DNA of 64,000 nucleotides from Sclerotiophoma versabilis (GCA_012274445.1 JAAROD010000029.1:372001-436000); one strand, 5' to 3'. Positions 22,059-33,962 are shown, counted from the first letter of the stretch. The notes: generated by a model from the sequence alone, not told the origin. Numbers and translations are program-made.

Positions 22059-25000
22059 ATGGCGCCCCCCCCGCACAGCAAGCCCGAGAACACTCTGTAC
22101 GCGGCGGCCCCGGTGCGCCAGACAGCGCACCAGACCCCCCGCCCGCCGTGACCATGCTAACGCCGCCGCAGCAAACGCGCCCAGGAACTCATCGGCGTCA
22201 ACCAGCAACAGGCGGCCCTGCAGCTCCTCCACGAGCATGTCACCTCCAAGCGCACCCGCAGCAGCCCCATCGCCAGCCTCGAGCCCGTCATGGTCCTCTT
22301 CGTCGAGCTGTGCGTCGACCTGCGCAAGGGCAAGCTCGCCAAGGACGGCCTGTACCAGTACAAGAACACGGCCCAGAACACCAACGTCGGCACCATCGAG
22401 CTCGTCTTCAAGAAGTTCATCGAGCTCGCCGAGGGCAAGGTCACCGAGGCCCAGGCCAAGGCCGACGAGGTCCAGTCCTCGCTCGACGGCGGCTCGGGCG
22501 ATGCGAAGAACATTGAGGATCTCGAGGCCTCCGAGACGCCCGAGTCGATCCTGCTCTCCACCGTCTCTGGCGAGCAGTCCCGCGACCGCACCGACCGCGC
22601 CATCGTCACCCCCTGGCTGAAGTTCCTGTGGGAGACGTACCGCACCGTGCTCGACATCTTCAAGAACAACGCCCGCCTCGAGCTCATGTACCAGTCCACC
22701 GCCCACCAGGCCTTCCACTTCTGCTCCAAGTACGCCCGCAAGACCGAGTTCCGCCGTCTCTGCGAGCTGCTGCGCAACCACCTGCAGAATGCCGCCAAGT
22801 TCTCCTCCCAGATGCACGCCATCAACCTGTCCGACCCCGACACCCTGCAGCGCCACCTCGACACCCGCTTCCAGCAGCTGAACGTCGCCGTCGAGCTCGA
22901 GCTGTGGCAGGAGGCCTTCCGGAGCGTCGAGGACATCCACACCCTGCTCAGCCTGAGCAAGCGCCCGGCCAAGAACGTCATGATGGCCAACTACTTCGAG
23001 AAGCTCACTCGCATCTTCCTCGTCAGCGAGAACTACCTCTTCCACGCTGCCGCATGGAGCCGTTACTACAACCTCCTCCGCCAGTCCGCCGCTGCCGTTG
23101 CCACCGGCCAGGGCTTGAAGAAGGACAACCCAGCCGTCACCGAGGCCGACATGACCAAGGCTGCTTCTTTCGTCCTCCTCTCCGCCCTCTCCATCCCCGT
23201 CATCAGCACTTCCCGCTCCCGTGGCGCCCTGGTGGATGCCGATGCCGCCAGGAACAACAAGAACTCTCGTCTCACCAACCTGCTCGGTATGAACCAGGCA
23301 CCTACTCGTGCCATCCTGTTCAAGGACGCTCTCAGCAAGGGTCTGCTCAAGCGCGCTCGTCCTGAGATCCGTGACCTCTACAACATCCTCGAGGTCGACT
23401 TCCACCCTCTGTCCATCTGCAAGAAGATCTCCCCCATCCTTTCGCAGATTGGCGCTGATGAGGAGATGAAGAAGTACGTCGGCCCGCTCCAGCAGGTCAT
23501 TCTTACCCGTCTCTTCCAGCAGCTGTCCCAGGTCTACGACTCGGTGCAGATCAAGTTCGTGCTCGACCTTGCTCAGTTCCCTGAGCCCTTTGGTGTCAGC
23601 AAGGCTACCATCGAGAAGTTCATCATGAACGGTTGCAAGAAGGGTGATCTTGCCATCCGCATTGACCATGCCACTGGTGTCCTGACCTTTGACTCTGATG
23701 TCTTCTCTTCTGCAAAGGCCATGCACCCTGGATCTGGTGCTGGTTCAGCCGAGAGCGAGACCCGCTCTGTCCAGCGCCTCCAGAGCACCCCTGCTGAGAT
23801 TGTCCGCTCCCAGCTCACACGCCTTGCCAAGTCCCTCTTTGTCACATGCCAGTACGTTGACCCCTCGTTCAACGCTGAGCGTCTCAAGCTCAAGGAGACT
23901 GCTCTCGCTCGTGCCAAGGAGGGTGCCGAGCAGGAGCATCAGGAGACTCTTGCTCGTCGTGACATCATCTCGCAGAAGAAGGAGGCTGCCGCCAAGGCCC
24001 TCCAGGCCAAGGAGACTGAGGAGCAGACCAAGAGGGCGCTTCGCGCACAGCAACTGAAAGAAGAAGAATCTCGCCGTCTTGCCGAGGAGCAGCGCCAGCG
24101 CGCTGAACAGCGCATCAAGGCTGAGCAGCAGCGTATCCAGCGCGAGGAGATTGAGAAGCAGCTCAAGGAATTGAAGGCCACCACCAAGGTCGACATTGAC
24201 CTGCCCGAGAACATTGAGGACCTCGACTCGACCAGGATCCGTATTCTCAAGCTCCAGGCTCTCGAGAAGGAGAAGAGCCTGCTCGGCGAGACTCTTCGCA
24301 TCACTGGCAAGCGCATCGACCACTTGGAGCGTGCTTACCGCAAGGAAGAGATCAAGCATCTCAAGGAGGACTACGAGAAGCAGATGAAGGCTGATGAGGA
24401 GGCCTACGAGAAGGCAAAGGCTGAAGAGCTCAAGGAGGCTGAGGAGAGGCACAAGGAAGACGTTGCCCTCAAGCACCGCCTGTCACGACTCGTGCCCATC
24501 TACGCCAACTTCGTCGACACTGTCAAGAGCAACCGCAAGGCTGAATTCGAGAAGCGCTCGAGGGCCGCACAGAAGGAGCTCGAGGCTAAGAAGGCCGCTC
24601 GCGTCAAGGAAGTCAAGGAGAGAATTGCCAGGGAGAAGCGCGAGCGTGAGGAAGCTGAGCGACAACAGAGAGAAGAGGAGGAGCGTGCGGCTGCTGAGGC
24701 TGAGGCTAAGGCTGCTGAAGAGGAGGCCAAGCGCGCAAGAATGGCGGAGGAAAAGGCCAAGCGTGACGAGGAGCGCAAGTTAGTATTCTCACATGCTGAT
24801 ATTCGTACACGACTAACATGTTCTAGAATCCTCGACGAGAAGGCACGCATCCAGCGCGAGCGCGAGGAGGCCGCAGAGGCCAAGCTTCAGGCACGCAAGA
24901 CTGGTGGCTTCCGCTCCGAAGTTCCAGATCGCACATTCTCTCGTGGCGCACCCGCCGCTGCAGAGCCCGAGAGCCGTGGACCACCCCGTCTCGCCCTCGC

Positions 25001-25478
25001 TGGTGGCAAGCCCTCATGGCGTGACCGCATGGCTGCACAGGATGCTGGTGAGGGTGCTCCCGCTGCTCCTGATGCCCAACCCGCTCCTACCGCTCCTGCT
25101 CCCACTGCCACCCCTCCTGCTTCTGAGGCAGCACCTGCTCGCAGTGGCTACGTTCCTCCCCACCTTCGTGGCGCTGGCGGTGCTGCTCCTGGCGGCGGCT
25201 GGCGAGAGCGTGAGGCTGCACCGCGCGACGTACCTGCGCGCGACGTACCTGCCCGCGCCGAGTCTGGCTCTCCTGCCGCTGGTGGCCGCTTCGAGCCTCC
25301 TCGCCGCGGTTTCGGTGAAGACCGCAAGGCATCGCCCGCCACAGGTGGTCGTTGGGAGCCTCCCGCTCGTCGCGGCACACCCTCAGAGCGTGAGCCCGAG
25401 GCCCGCCCTCCTCCCCCGGCTGGTGGTGCGAGCGATGGCAAGTACAGGCCCGGTGCCTTCAGGCGCGGTGGGCAGTAG
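22059..25478 (+). CDS. TIF32: Eukaryotic translation initiation factor 3 subunit A
   Basis: Three exons, 22059-22096, 22172-24778, 24827-25478, giving about 1098 aa. The 38-nt first coding exon (MAPPPHSKPENTL) splices across 75 nt to KRAQELIGVNQQQAALQLLH, the conserved eIF3a start. The PCI-domain half includes PWLKFLWETYRTVLDI and FCSKYARKTEFRRLCELLRN. A long charged coiled coil follows, then an Arg/Gly/Pro-rich tail with a doubled RDVPA unit. The second intron (24779-24826, GTTAGT, GACTAAC, CTAG) is 48 nt with no stop, so the unspliced frame also reads through. eIF3a is the scaffold of eIF3 on the 40S subunit. The family match is unambiguous. Confidence 0.95.
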
Positions 25479-26133
25479 AGTGTGGTTTCATTAGACATGA
25501 TTGATGCCTCTGGGTCACGAGAAAAGGGTTGGCGGTATATAGGGAGTTTTTGCTCTGCTTTTCGCGGCTCGGCGGTCATGATCATTCGCCATCATAGCTA
25601 GGTTTCCAAAATGCATTTCCAGCGGTTCACTGAACGCAACACCCGTGCCATTGCTCTCAGCGCCCATGTCATTTTACCATGTACACGTCGAACACTTAAC
25701 ACCCAACACACTCAATCACAAGTTGTAGTCATAAACCCGTCGAACTTCGCACAAAACGCCAGCAACTACATGCCAACATTATTCAACTCAGACTCAGTGA
25801 ATACATACCACATGCACGCACGCAAATCCCTCCCCACTAACGCACAACAAAGCAACAAACACACAACATCAGCACCCCAAGTGAATTAAAAACAGCAAGT
25901 AATCCGTCCGCACCCACCAGGCCAAAGGTCCTATTCATCCCCCTCCTCCAAAGAAACGCTAGTCAGTGGAGCAGCAGCAGCAGCAAAAAAAAAATTGATA
26001 AAAAAAAAAGGGGGGGGGGGGGTTAGGTAAACAAAGGCCCTTCACCGTACCGTCCCCACTCCACCAACATCAACACATCAACACATCGACTCATCAACAT
26101 AGCAACAGCCAAAGAAAAAAAAAAAGAAGAGAT
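25479..26133. other. Intergenic, eIF3a to tRNA-Glu, with A/G homopolymer tract
   Basis: No gene. Two A10 runs at 25985-25994 and 26000-26009 are followed directly by a G13 run at 26010-26022. An A11 run at 26115-26125 is a T11 terminator for the minus-strand tRNA. Confidence 0.65.
25985..26022. repeat. Poly-A / poly-G homopolymer block
   Basis: A10, TTGAT, A10, then G13, followed by TTAGG. Homopolymers of this length are prone to sequencing error, so exact lengths are uncertain. Confidence 0.9.
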
Positions 26134-26266
26134 TTCCGTCACGGGGAATTGAACCCCGGCCTTGTCGGTTCTGTATGAGAGCGACAAATCCTAGCCACTG
26201 TGTGTTGTTAGTTGGTTGCTGTTGGTGGTGGTGGTTTCAAGATGTGCTTACCTAGACCATAACGGA
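26134..26266 (-). tRNA. tRNA-Glu (CTC), second copy, also with D-loop GT-AG insert
   Basis: Read on the minus strand. Acceptor 26266-26260 pairs with 26141-26135; the discriminator is A (26134). GGTCTAG ends at 26252; a 54-nt insert occupies 26251-26198; the D arm resumes TGGCTAGGAT at 26197. Anticodon stem TGTCG (26186-26182) pairs with CGACA (26167-26163). The loop CTCTCA (26181-26176) has anticodon CTC at 26179-26177. Seven bases, TACAGAA (26175-26169), form the intron at the canonical 37/38 site. T arm CGGGG-TTCAATT-CCCCG follows, and downstream is a T11 Pol III terminator. Compared with the copy at 7118, the anticodon stem differs at two base pairs, both compensated, which argues that both genes are functional. 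Confidence 0.88.
26198..26251 (-). other. Spliceosomal-type intron-like insert in D loop of second tRNA-Glu
   Basis: 54 nt starting GTAAGC and ending CACACAG, at exactly the same D-loop position as in the first tRNA. It has CAACTAAC with CTAAC again 14 nt from its start to the intron end. The rest of the insert has diverged from the first copy (A/C-rich, ACC repeats), while donor, branch-like box, acceptor and their spacing are kept. Confidence 0.75.
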
Positions 26267-26609
26267 TTGGGTGATTATGCAAGCAGGCCGAGCATCAACA
26301 TTTGTATACTAGGAGAAAGATTGAATGCAGTGGGATATGTGAAGCGTGCAGTCGATGTCGTGCCCGTGTGTTGCTCAAGGTGTGGGTCTTTTCGAGTCAG
26401 AGGTTGACATGCGAATCAAACCAATGTGAACATTGAATAACAACAGCACTGCTAGGTTTGTAAGTGATTAACAAACAATAACAAACGATTAGAAGCGATA
26501 GGTGAGATTTAGTGAGGAAGATTAGGATGCTCCTATATTCTTACGGCATCACAGCTCGTAGTAGATGCCCTCAACCTACAACCCAAAAGTCCGACACTTC
26601 AATCGCTCC
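26267..26609. other. Intergenic, upstream of tRNA-Glu / 3' flank of the long ORF gene
   Basis: 343 bp with no gene recognised. Confidence 0.55.
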
Positions 26610-29600
26610 TCATCGTCGCCCCCAACCCCATCCCCAGCGCCCCCCTAAGCCAGGGCTTCCCTGTATCGCCTTCGCTCCGACCTTCACCGGCTGTTGTTGC
26701 TGTTCCTCCAACTGCCCTCTTGGAGCTGCGCCTGATCCCTTTCCCTTCGTTGGACTTGTGTCTTGTCCCGCTCCAGCACCCGCTGTCTGGGTCTGCGGAT
26801 GCTGGCTCGGATTCTTCGTCTTGCTTCCAAACCAGTCTTTCGTTGGCAAGTACGCGGTAGGAACTGTATCCTTTCGGCTTGGCCGTGAATTTGGTTTTGC
26901 GGGTGCGACATGCTGAGGTAATGCACACCCGTATGAGGAACTTGTATCGTACAAGGACACTGAGGAGCGGCGGTGCGGTAGCTCGGTTGCTTTCTTATCT
27001 GGCTCCGGTCTGATGTTCGTTGTCTGCAAACCGTGGGTCGGGTCTCCAGTTCCGGGCCCTTCTATTAATGGCTCCTCGGTGCCCACTGACGGTGCTGGCA
27101 CTCCCGATCCAATGGTTCTTGTATCTGCAGTTCCCAAGACTCGCGCACCTACCGCTGCTGACGATCGTCGACTGGGACCTCCAAACCGGCTTGAGATGGT
27201 CGGCGCTCGCGCGGAAGGTATCCTGGTTCGCGTGGGAGGTGGGCGTCCCCCATCCTCTCCTACATCTAATGACCTGCGCAGCATTCGTGTTTTCCCAAGC
27301 GCAGTTGAAGGTCTCCTCGATTCGATTGTTGATGCCGTTCGTGCTGCCTGGGTTTCCGCGGCTACTTCTGACGCTTGTCTTCCGTTGTTTGCATGAGTTG
27401 ACAGTCGTGTGATGGCTACAGCCTCTTCAAGACCTGGTGCTGGAATTCGTCTCTCGATCGAGTCCCGCGCTGACGGTCTTCCACCAGTCGGACCTTGGGT
27501 TGGCAGCTGTCCACGACCTCCACTTGTACTCTGTGCTGACATTCCTCGACCTGAGTCTGAGGTATTTCTTGTACCTTTGTGCAAGACGTCAGTTGTGGCA
27601 TTGGGGGAACTGGCAGCGTCGCTACTGTGACGGGTGCCTCTGCGGGCAGGCCTTGGGACAGCCTCCCCCTGCGGTACTGGGCGCGCGCGAGGGGATTCCT
27701 CGTGAGTCTGCGGCGCACGTTGAGGTACAGGCGCTTGAAGCTGAGGAGGGGCCTTCTCTTGGTCACGAAGGCCTTGTTTCGCTGGAGGTTGATAGCGAGC
27801 GGGCTTCGACGCTTCGCTATAAATGGGCTGCTGGCGAGCTTCGTCACGATAGGGGGCAGTCAGCCAGGCTCTGGACTGCTCTTGATAGTCTGCGGGATAG
27901 CCCCTACTGGGGGGAGCTGCAGAATAGGAGGACCTCGAACTGGTGTTTTGTCGGACAGGTGTGGGCTGGGTTGGTGGATTGTTGTTTCGGCGGTGCTGTA
28001 CGATCGGTGCGAGTCTAGAATGGACTTCGTCGTTACGAGCGTAGACTGGACTAGCTCGGGGGGGACGGTCGTCCTTTCGAAGCGGGATTGGAGCTGGCGC
28101 TCGACGAAGGCTTTTGTGTCCAGATGCAATTTGGTAACCCCTTGATCTTCGTAGCGTTCCCCCAGGACGACCTGGTACCGGTCCTGGTGCCGCGTAGCGA
28201 AAGGGCTCAACAAGCCGATTGCGATGGTGCTCAGCAAGTCTTTGTGCTTGACGATTTGGCTCGCGATATCGGGGCCCAGGTGCTGATCGTTGAACAGGCG
28301 GAGGCTCACCTTTAGGTTCCAAACCAAGTCGAAAGAATCTCCGCTTCTTTGAAGCAGATTTACCCTTTGGCTTAAGAGGCGGAGTGCGGGTGTCTGCTTT
28401 GGTCCACGCTGGTGTATCACGTACCGGATATGCAGGAGCTGGAGGGTACTGCCTCTCGGGGGGGTAGTTAGGCATCCTTTTGCGAATCGTCTTCTAGACT
28501 TCTGTAGGCATACGATCTCGTTGCACCGACTGTAGTGAAGGCGAAACAATACCAGGAGCTGCGGTACTGGCTCGCCTTTCGCGTTCAACAGAGATTGAGG
28601 ATACCCCAGGGATGCGATCTTCTGCCACAGGGGAATCACAAGTATCCTGATACTCCAGCTCTGGAGATTGGTGGAGCGTAACATCAACATTGCGAAGAAT
28701 TGGAGAAGGCGTTGGATCTTGAATATTTTCAGATGAATCACGAATTCGAGCTCCACCGGCACAGCCCGGTTCGTGCTCTAGTTCTTGAGCCGGTGTCTTC
28801 GAATGTCGTTCTGTGATATGCTCAGCTGTATCAGCTGCTGCAGATACATGAAAATCCGCCTCCCTTGCTCGTGGTGACGGACATGTAGGTGCGTGAGTTA
28901 ACATCTTGCACAAACCGAGCTCTAGAATCGGCAGTGCCTCAGATGGCCTGCGAATTGTGACATGCCGTATGGCAGACTCTGGAGAAGATGTTGGTTCTGT
29001 CAGTCTACGGCTAGTGATATGCCATATGACAGGCTCGGAAGAAGTGATCTCCTCTATCGGCGGCGACTCAGAAGAGGGCAATTGCTCTGTTGCACATCGA
29101 GTCGTGTCTTTGCGCAAGATCAGTTCGAGACTAGGTGTACGTTTGAGTAATTGCTGGGTCGTCACCTTTTGCAGGATGGTTTCTGGGGAAGGATTTCGTG
29201 GTGGAGTAGGGGTACATCCTCGCATATTTGATCTTTCAATGGCCTCAGGTTCTGGTGTCGGTAGAGGAGGGTTTATTGAAGATCTTCCCATGCGAAGAAC
29301 AGATACGTCGAAGTCAATGTCTTCAATGGGTGATGTAACAGACTCAGCTACCCTGGTTGTAGATGGATGAGATGGTTGATCTGTTGGTTTTCTGGTTGAC
29401 ACATGCGGGAATACCTCAGAGCCATGCGAAAAAGACGCGATTCGTTCGGCCGATAAGGTTGGAGAAGAGATGAGCGAGGTGCAATGTCTCGTCGGTACAC
29501 TCGGCGGCATGTCTGGGTCAACTTCAGCGAGCTTCTGCTGTAAGTTGAAAGCTAATAAGCCCTCGTCGTCGAGAAAACTGCTGGAAGAAGAGATGGAGCA

Positions 29601-32600
29601 GACTGCTCGTTCGCTTCGCAAAATTAACTCACGAGTGGCAGGCTCGGTCGCAACATGCTCGACCACAAGAGGAGCCTCCACCTCTTCCTCCCCTTCCTAG
29701 AGTCGGGAAGAGGAGAAAGAAGAAGGGCTTTGATCTTCAAAGTGTTGCGAAATGATGGTGGACTCGCGGAGCGGTAAGGTTATATTTTTTTGAGGTGCAA
29801 TCTGCTCAAATGCTGTAGGCTTAGGCTTAGACTCCACCTCATCTTCAGGTCTCCAGCCAGCTATGCTCTCGACTGAGGGTTCAAAATCCATTGTTTCTGA
29901 GACGACCATGCGCTCTAGTGGCACAGTAAAACACTCTTCGTAGTCGGAAGAGGCAAGCTGGACCGACTGTTCTCGAAGTTGGCGTTCAAGATCTGCAACG
30001 CGGTCCTGCAGCTCAACGAGAGGATCCGTGTACGAATAGTGGGATGGCGAGGCATTGCATGTAGCTCGACGCCCTTGATCATACCCAGTCTCCGGTTCGT
30101 ATTCTGTTCGCTCTTCAAGATCACTGACTTGAGGTTCCAAGTCCAAAGCAGGAAGTGTTTCGAGGACGGTAGCAATTGAATCAATCGCCACAGGAAGCTC
30201 GGACTTTGCAACCTCCAGCCACTCATGTATTTCTTCTGGTGGAATCTCTCTAATATCTGGAAGCTCCCGCCTGGTAACAGACATGTGTCGCGACTGGGCT
30301 GAAGTCCGCGTGTTGACACGGCTGAGACGTCGCTCGTGAATCTGCTGATCGATCATCCGAGGTAAGCTCTCAGCCACGGAGTCGACTGAATGGCCCCTGA
30401 GCCGTTTGGACTTCCTCAAAAGACTGGTTGCGGCCTCGGAAGCGCTGCATCGGGAGGCAATGGGCGTTGTGGATGAGCCTTGTACGGGCGCATTGTTGAA
30501 CAATTCGTCATCCTTTGCACTAGGCCTCCTGTCCAGATCTACACCAAAGTCATCCGCGGTAGAATTGACCAAGTGAATTAGATCAGGGACTGTCTTGATG
30601 CTCTCACACACGCTAGATTTGTGGTCGTTCATATTTGGAGCAAGTTGCCCGGGCGCTCCCACATTGAGCTTTTCGGCTGCTTTAGGAGGAACGTACAGGC
30701 ACGGCGTCTGCTACTCGCACACTTGCTGAAAAGCCTTGCAACCCGGTTGAAAAGGTTCATCGACTGTTTGATGCGTATAGGCAGGCTGACACGGCGTGTG
30801 GCAAGGGTTTGTACATACATCTCCAGTCTGGCACAGGTGGACAAGGTCTTCGGGTACTCTTCGAAGCTGAGCAAGACTGGGTCTACTGTGTCTGATGTTG
30901 TTGATCACGCCTTGCAGCGTGGCTGTATGTTCTTGGAGGATGGCATCGATGATGTGTCCCAAGTCCTTTGCAAAGGTATCACTACATCTGTCTGCAGGCG
31001 AGTCTTCGGGATTCTGCCTGCTACGCCTCCAGCTGCGACAGCACGCGTCACCAACCTTCCTCGATGAGCGAGAGCTTGACAATGACGAGTCAGTGATTGC
31101 TCGTTTGTGTGTCCGCTGCTGCTTTGCCGACCACGGCCCAGGCGGAGGGGAGTTGGTTACACATTGACGACAAGGCTTCTTGGGCGCTTCCTCGCGTGAT
31201 TCGGTGCTGCCAGTGTATGAGAAGTGACCGCAAGCGCGCTTAGTCCAATTGTCAGGATTCTTTAGAGGCTTGTACGTTCGATGTGTGCCGCGCTGCTTGA
31301 TGCGTGCGCCAGGATAACCAAAGTCTTGCGTCTTGCGTCTCCCATATGCGCCACGCCAGTCAGCGTGGTCTGGTACTGCAACACTGTTAGTCCGTGGAAC
31401 AGAACCAGGGGCAATAGTCCAGCGTGACATCAAAGGCGTGGAGCTGGAGCCATCGTGACTGAAGCTGTTGGAAGCAATGTCTGCGAATCTTTCGAGAATC
31501 TTGTCTGATGCGTCTGTGCTGTCGACTTCTGTCACCGAAGATGAGCGAGATCTTTGCTCTGCTCTTTGACCGACTGAGGATACCTCTTCGGGTAGAGGGG
31601 CGCGGTGAAATCTGCGCCTGCGTACGCGCTTGGTGGTGGATCCGTGGTCCTCTTCGTTATCTCTTCGAACAGTGCGACCAAAGTTCGTACGCCGAGTTTG
31701 TCTGCGAGACAGTCGTGCTTCCTTGGTCGCACCTTTATCGCTCTCAGCTGCTGACATTGACTGACAGGTGGAGCGACACTCCACTGTTTTGTCAGAAGGG
31801 TGAGAACCATTTAATTTGTTTGCGTACTCAAGAGCAACGAGCGGCAGATTAGAGGCTTCGTCCAGGTCTAAGATATTGTTAAGGGCTCGTTGCTCGTAGC
31901 GAAGCGGCCTCGCATCTCGATGTGGATCTTCAAAAACATTAGTAGACCTTTTGCTCTCAGATCTTGATTCAGATGGATCAGATGATGAAAGTTCGTCGTA
32001 CGTAGAGGTGTCCTGGGGCGTCGTGGCTTTCGAAACAACCACGTTGGGAGCCAGTGAATCACTATTGGGGCGAGCGAAAGGGTTGGTCCGCTGAGCAAGC
32101 TCAAGCTGGGACGATGCATCTAGCGGCGGACGTGGCATGGAAGGTTCCGTATCCGAATGCGACCGTGTAGCGATACGTGAGGTTAGACTGGGGATGCTCG
32201 TAGGTTGGGTGCCTTGATCCTTGGAACGTCGACGAGACAGCGAGAGCGGTTGCTTCCCAGTTGTCGGGTTCCTTGCACTTGCACATTTGGCTGCTACTGC
32301 TGCCCCTGGAGGTGGAAGAGGAGGAGTGGATCGGGTTTGAAACGCTTTGCTCTCGAAGAAGTCCTTTGCGGCCTTTACCGAGACCGGCTTTGCTGGCGTT
32401 CTCGGAGGCAATGGCGGCGGCGAAGGGTCTGGCACAGTGACTTCTCGCTCGGGCTCCGCCTTCAGTTCAGGGCGAGTCTTGAACTGGAAAGACCCTGACG
32501 TTCGTGGTCGACCTTCAGACGTGGCACCTATCTGCGAAGGTGCCCCTCCTGTTCCTTTTGGCTTTCGATACGGATGGTCGACATTTTCCAATATCTGGCC

Positions 32601-32852
32601 GTAAGGATTCTTGCCTTCGAGGTATGCAGGTGACTTGCGTCCTGACGAAGCTGGCTGGAAATCAATTGGCTGCTGAGGCAAAGCCAAGCTCGGCTGGCTC
32701 GCTGACTTGCGTCGAGCTGAGATGGAGTCTGCCTCTGCAGGGGCGTCATTACGGCCTTGTCGTGTGCGCTGTGTGTGTTTGAGTTTGTGGGAACCTGTGC
32801 CGCTGGAGCGGGATGCAGAGCTTGACGTGGGCTGATCAAAGCCTCGGAGCAT
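26610..32852 (-). CDS. Very large low-complexity protein; single frame with three in-frame TAGs
   Basis: On the minus strand one frame runs from the ATG at 32852 to the stop at 26610, 2,080 codons, broken only by TAG at 30713-30711, 29699-29697 and 28496-28494. The four segments are 713, 337, 400 and 627 codons long. I recognise no family. The protein is Ser/Pro/Arg/Thr-rich and probably disordered. It has Pro runs (SPPPLPPRTP), a Cys/His patch near 31155-31235 (RACGHFSYTG...PCRQC), an acidic coiled-coil-like stretch (LVELQDRVADLERQLREQS) and degenerate repeats at 28902-29189. The first TAG could be the end of a 108-nt intron with donor GTATGT at 30818. The TAG at 29697 follows a good pyrimidine tract, but no good donor is near. 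No frame change occurs at any of the three. One gene with unusual introns, readthrough, a gene with nonsense mutations, or adjacent genes are all possible. Confidence 0.55.
28902..29189 (-). repeat. Degenerate ~20-30 residue protein repeats
   Basis: Within the long frame, successive units resemble S-x-E-x-x-I-x-x-x-T-x-R-x-x-x-E: SPETILQKVTTQQLL, SLELILRKDTTRCATEQ, SEPVIWHITSRRLTE, SPESAIRHVTIRRPSEA, ILELGLCKML. An isolated similar unit (TRELILRSER) occurs nearer the start of the same segment. Confidence 0.6.
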
Positions 32853-33254
32853 CTGGGATGGGATGCTAGCAAAGGAACGACACTTCAGGACGCGTGGGTC
32901 GTACTGTCAAGTGCTACGTAATATGTTGCCGATAAGCTCGTAATAGAGAAGGTTAATTAGGAAACAGAACAGACATGTAGGTGAGAGGGGTAAAGATAAG
33001 GGTGTGGTAGGGGTGTTGGATTTGAAACCTTCAATCCAAATTAGAAGAGAAGTAGATGGTAGAGGAAGCGATAAACAAAGTGTTTGGGCTGGTTCAAGAT
33101 GCACCTTCTATCAATTCCTGAAGAAAGCACGCCGCATGCCCCGCGCGTGAGTCGTGGAACACTCCGGCGGTCCTCACTGCCATGAAAACACAGGCCAGTT
33201 GGCTTGATACTGTACATACCACATCGTCATGCTCCTAAACGTTTATTTACACAC
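32853..33254. other. Intergenic, long-ORF gene upstream region
   Basis: About 400 bp upstream of the ATG at 32852; contains its likely promoter and the 3' UTR of the ATP synthase delta gene. Nothing else seen. Confidence 0.55.
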
Positions 33255-33962
33255 TTATTTGAGGGCGGCCTGCAGGCTCTCGAGAACCTCAAGCTCAATC
33301 TTGGCCTCAGCAATATCCTGCTCGCTGCCGCTGCCGTTGGCAATCTTCTGAGCCTCGGCGATCTGGTTCCTGACGGCCTGTTCTCTGTCAGCTTGTGTTC
33401 CTTGGCAGCAGTTTCTTAGTGAGTCCATACATCGGCGCTGAAGTCCTCGAGCGGGTATCCCTCGACGGCGTTGATGCTGAGCTTGGAGTCGGGCTGGACA
33501 ACGGCGAATCCACCAGACAGGAAGAACTGCTTGTTGCCGCCAGACTCCTCGATGATCTCGACCAGACCGGGCTTCAGCTGCTCAATGGAAGGGACGTGGT
33601 TGGCGAGAACACCCATGTCACCGGTCTCGGCGGCAAGGTTGACCTGGACGCTGCAAAATCCGTCATGTCAGTAATCGTTCGTTCGCGTTGCGGGTTCGGT
33701 CGGGCTCGCGGGAGACATACACATCCTGGGACTTGAAGATGGTCTGCGCAGCAATTTGTCAGTATCGTTCTCGCAAAGAAGGAGCGTTCTGAGGGCATCC
33801 TCGAGATGCAGCAGGCGCGCGGGTGCGTACCTGGTGAGGCAGAGCTAGGGAGAGCTTGATCTTGTCCGAAGCGACCTCAGCGTATCCACGGCGCTGGATG
33901 GGGCGGGCGATGGCGGCAGGGCGCGCGCGGAAGGCGGAGCGGGCAATGCGGAAGGCGCTCAT
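33255..33962 (-). CDS. ATP16: ATP synthase subunit delta, mitochondrial (F1 central stalk)
   Basis: Four exons, 33962-33831, 33743-33721 (23 nt), 33650-33431, 33377-33255, give 165 aa. Introns are 87, 70 and 53 nt. The N-terminus is a mitochondrial presequence rich in Arg and Ala (MSAFRIARSAFRARP...RRGYA). The mature part, DKIKLSLALPHQ, TIFKSQDVVQVNLAAETGDM, GVLANHVPSIEQLKPGLVEI and SGGFAVVQPDSKLSINAVEG, is the epsilon/delta beta-sandwich. The C-terminal helices end in LESLQAALK. This subunit couples the c-ring to F1 rotation. Length and sequence match fungal Atp16 closely. Confidence 0.93.

Noticed and set aside
20914..22155. 413-codon minus ORF over the G-gamma / eIF3a promoter
   Set aside because: Ala/Pro/Arg-rich simple sequence with no family similarity; overlaps the confident G-gamma exons in another frame.
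21900..23726. 608-codon minus-strand ORF antisense to eIF3a
   Set aside because: It is Leu/Val/Glu/Gly-rich in the manner of an antisense of GC-rich, codon-biased sequence, and lies opposite an unambiguous eIF3a.
26010..26030. Telomere-like GGGGTTAGG after the G run
   Set aside because: Only one TTAGG occurs and no repeat array follows; it is a chance match next to a homopolymer.
26522..29700. Plus-strand ORFs across the giant minus-strand frame
   Set aside because: Shadow frames of the minus-strand coding sequence; none has protein-family similarity.
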